Source of the DNA: Agarophyton chilense
Taxonomy: Eukaryota; Rhodophyta; Florideophyceae; Gracilariales; Gracilariaceae
DNA: 64,000 nt
Direction: 5' to 3'
Assembly: GCA_030374765.1 (NCBI GenBank)
Contig: JARGXX010000068.1
Span: 2,356,001-2,420,000 of the forward strand
Numbering within the stretch: the first letter of the stretch is position 1; the number at the start of each line of letters is the position of its first letter. Under the pieces are notes generated by a model that had not been told where the DNA came from, made no database searches, and saw only the letters and a list, made by a program, of their open reading frames with translations. Shown one piece after another: positions 63,207 through 64,000 of this stretch. The position numbers and the translations under genes are program-made.

Positions 63207-64000
63207 TTAACGGGGACTTAAGGCATAGATACGGTCAATGACATGAGTTTCCTCACGATTGCAATCATAAATCTCACCTGGAACAGCTGTAGAAGAGGAA
63301 GCCTGACCCCGAGGAAGGAAGCGACACCTTAAGAAAGGTCTTTGGAGCCGGCATTTTTGCGAATTATTCCATTTGAAGTGCTTTGGAAAGTCGTCGTAGC
63401 GAATATAACGGGCACCGGGGAACTTTTGGAAAGCCACGAATCACTCACACAGCTTTACAGCCGATATCTCTCGGGCTGCAGCAAGCCTTCCACCTCCTTC
63501 GTGGAATAAAACCGTACGATGATGCTCCAAGTGAATGTCAAGTCGCACGGCAGGTGGGTGGCGGTCCAAAATATCAAAAGAATAAAACCGCCACACCGCC
63601 TTGGCAGCTGATACGTATCTAGCGTCCTGGCAGTTGCTTTTCTTCTTTTGTAGACGATTTGCTGCTGCAATTTCCGTTGTGACTCTATTTGACTCTTTGC
63701 AAACGTATTCGAAAAGGTATTTGATTCCTCCGACTCGACAGAAGCACAAATCGCCATTCATATGACATACCATCTTCTGAAGTAGATTAGGGCTGTATGG
63801 GACGACCCAGAAGTTATCAAGCGATACTGCACTTCATTGAAAGCTAGTACGGACTCTGCACTGCAATGTCTCACAGCCATCCTCGGGAGAACGACAGCGA
63901 TAGCAGATGTAGTACTCGCTCTCAAGGCGGCCAGTCTCGGCGTTGAACTGCTTCGGGAAGTATTTCTTGCTGACTAATTCACCCATTTAGGGCGCAGATT
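63207..64000 (-). pseudogene. Helitron-like N-terminal and middle region, partial
   Basis: From the right edge: FPKQFNAETGRLESEYYICY, a stop, then FWVVPYSPNLLQKMVCHMN and YLFEYVCKESNRVTTEI, matching the Helitron 'VVPYN..LL...HiN.E.....iKYLfKY..KG.dR' block. Then FPGARYIRYDDFPKHFKWNN follows in another frame. The start is outside the window. Confidence 0.75.

Larger units (their letters stand above)
61926..64000 (-). mobile_element. Helitron, decayed, cut by the LTR and running off the window
   Basis: Minus-strand frames, from the window edge leftwards, carry the Helitron-like region before the helicase (FWVVPYSPNLLQ, then VCHMNGDLC and IKYLFEYVCKESNR), a linker, and a PIF1-family helicase. 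The domains are broken by several stops and shifts. The last helicase phrase reaches the LTR at 61925 and does not resume left of 49134. The rolling-circle (Rep) motif would lie beyond the right edge. Confidence 0.8.

Overview
The window is eukaryotic nuclear DNA. Genes are intron-poor: an 814-codon CPSF2 and a 650-codon secreted protein each have a single uninterrupted frame, while a Kunitz gene has two introns of 71 and 68 bp with GT..AG borders. Many genes encode signal peptides. LTR retrotransposons of both the Ty3/gypsy (chromovirus) and Ty1/copia classes and a Helitron surround the genes. A small intron-poor genome with transposon islands and a starch-binding (CBM20) protein would fit a florideophyte red alga of the Chondrus type. 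That is an inference and no marker in the window proves it. No tRNA, rRNA or CRISPR was found.

Layout. 1-18.8 kb is a transposon graveyard: a solo LTR (867-1297), a decayed Ty1/copia element (about 3.6-6.5 kb, with an RNase H end at about 14.0-14.7 kb), and between those pieces an intact 429-codon basic ORF, a possible Tnp2-type (CACTA-like) remnant and a HEAT/karyopherin-like pseudogene. 18.8-24.1 kb is a full-length Ty3/gypsy chromovirus with 400-bp LTRs, a perfect 5-bp target duplication (GTTTG), a candidate -1 frameshift site and several inactivating lesions. 24.1-26.8 kb is intergenic, with a gag scrap and a MITE-like palindrome. 26.8-47.5 kb is a GC-rich gene island: a CBM20 protein broken by a 2-base duplication, CPSF2, a secreted Cu/Zn superoxide dismutase, two members of an unrecognised secreted cysteine-rich family, two secreted glycine/asparagine-rich repeat proteins, a secreted GCC2/GCC3-type cysteine-rich protein, a secreted triple-Kunitz inhibitor and a possible two-exon gene. 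47.8-48.1 kb is a ~90-bp tandem repeat array. 49.1-61.9 kb is a second, minus-strand chromovirus of about 11 kb with 432-bp LTRs. It carries a long antisense ORF, and its left LTR is split by a 1708-bp insertion flanked by a perfect GGCCA duplication. 61.9-64.0 kb is a decayed minus-strand Helitron whose helicase reading frame runs straight into the right LTR.

How the genes fit together. Apart from CPSF2 (mRNA 3'-end processing) and the CBM20 protein, every recognised gene from 31.9 to 46.5 kb has an N-terminal signal peptide, so the island looks like a cluster of extracellular or cell-wall genes. The most novel items are the paired cysteine-rich secreted family, the GGN-repeat proteins, the LTR family with tRNA-like A and B boxes, and the antisense ORF in the second chromovirus.
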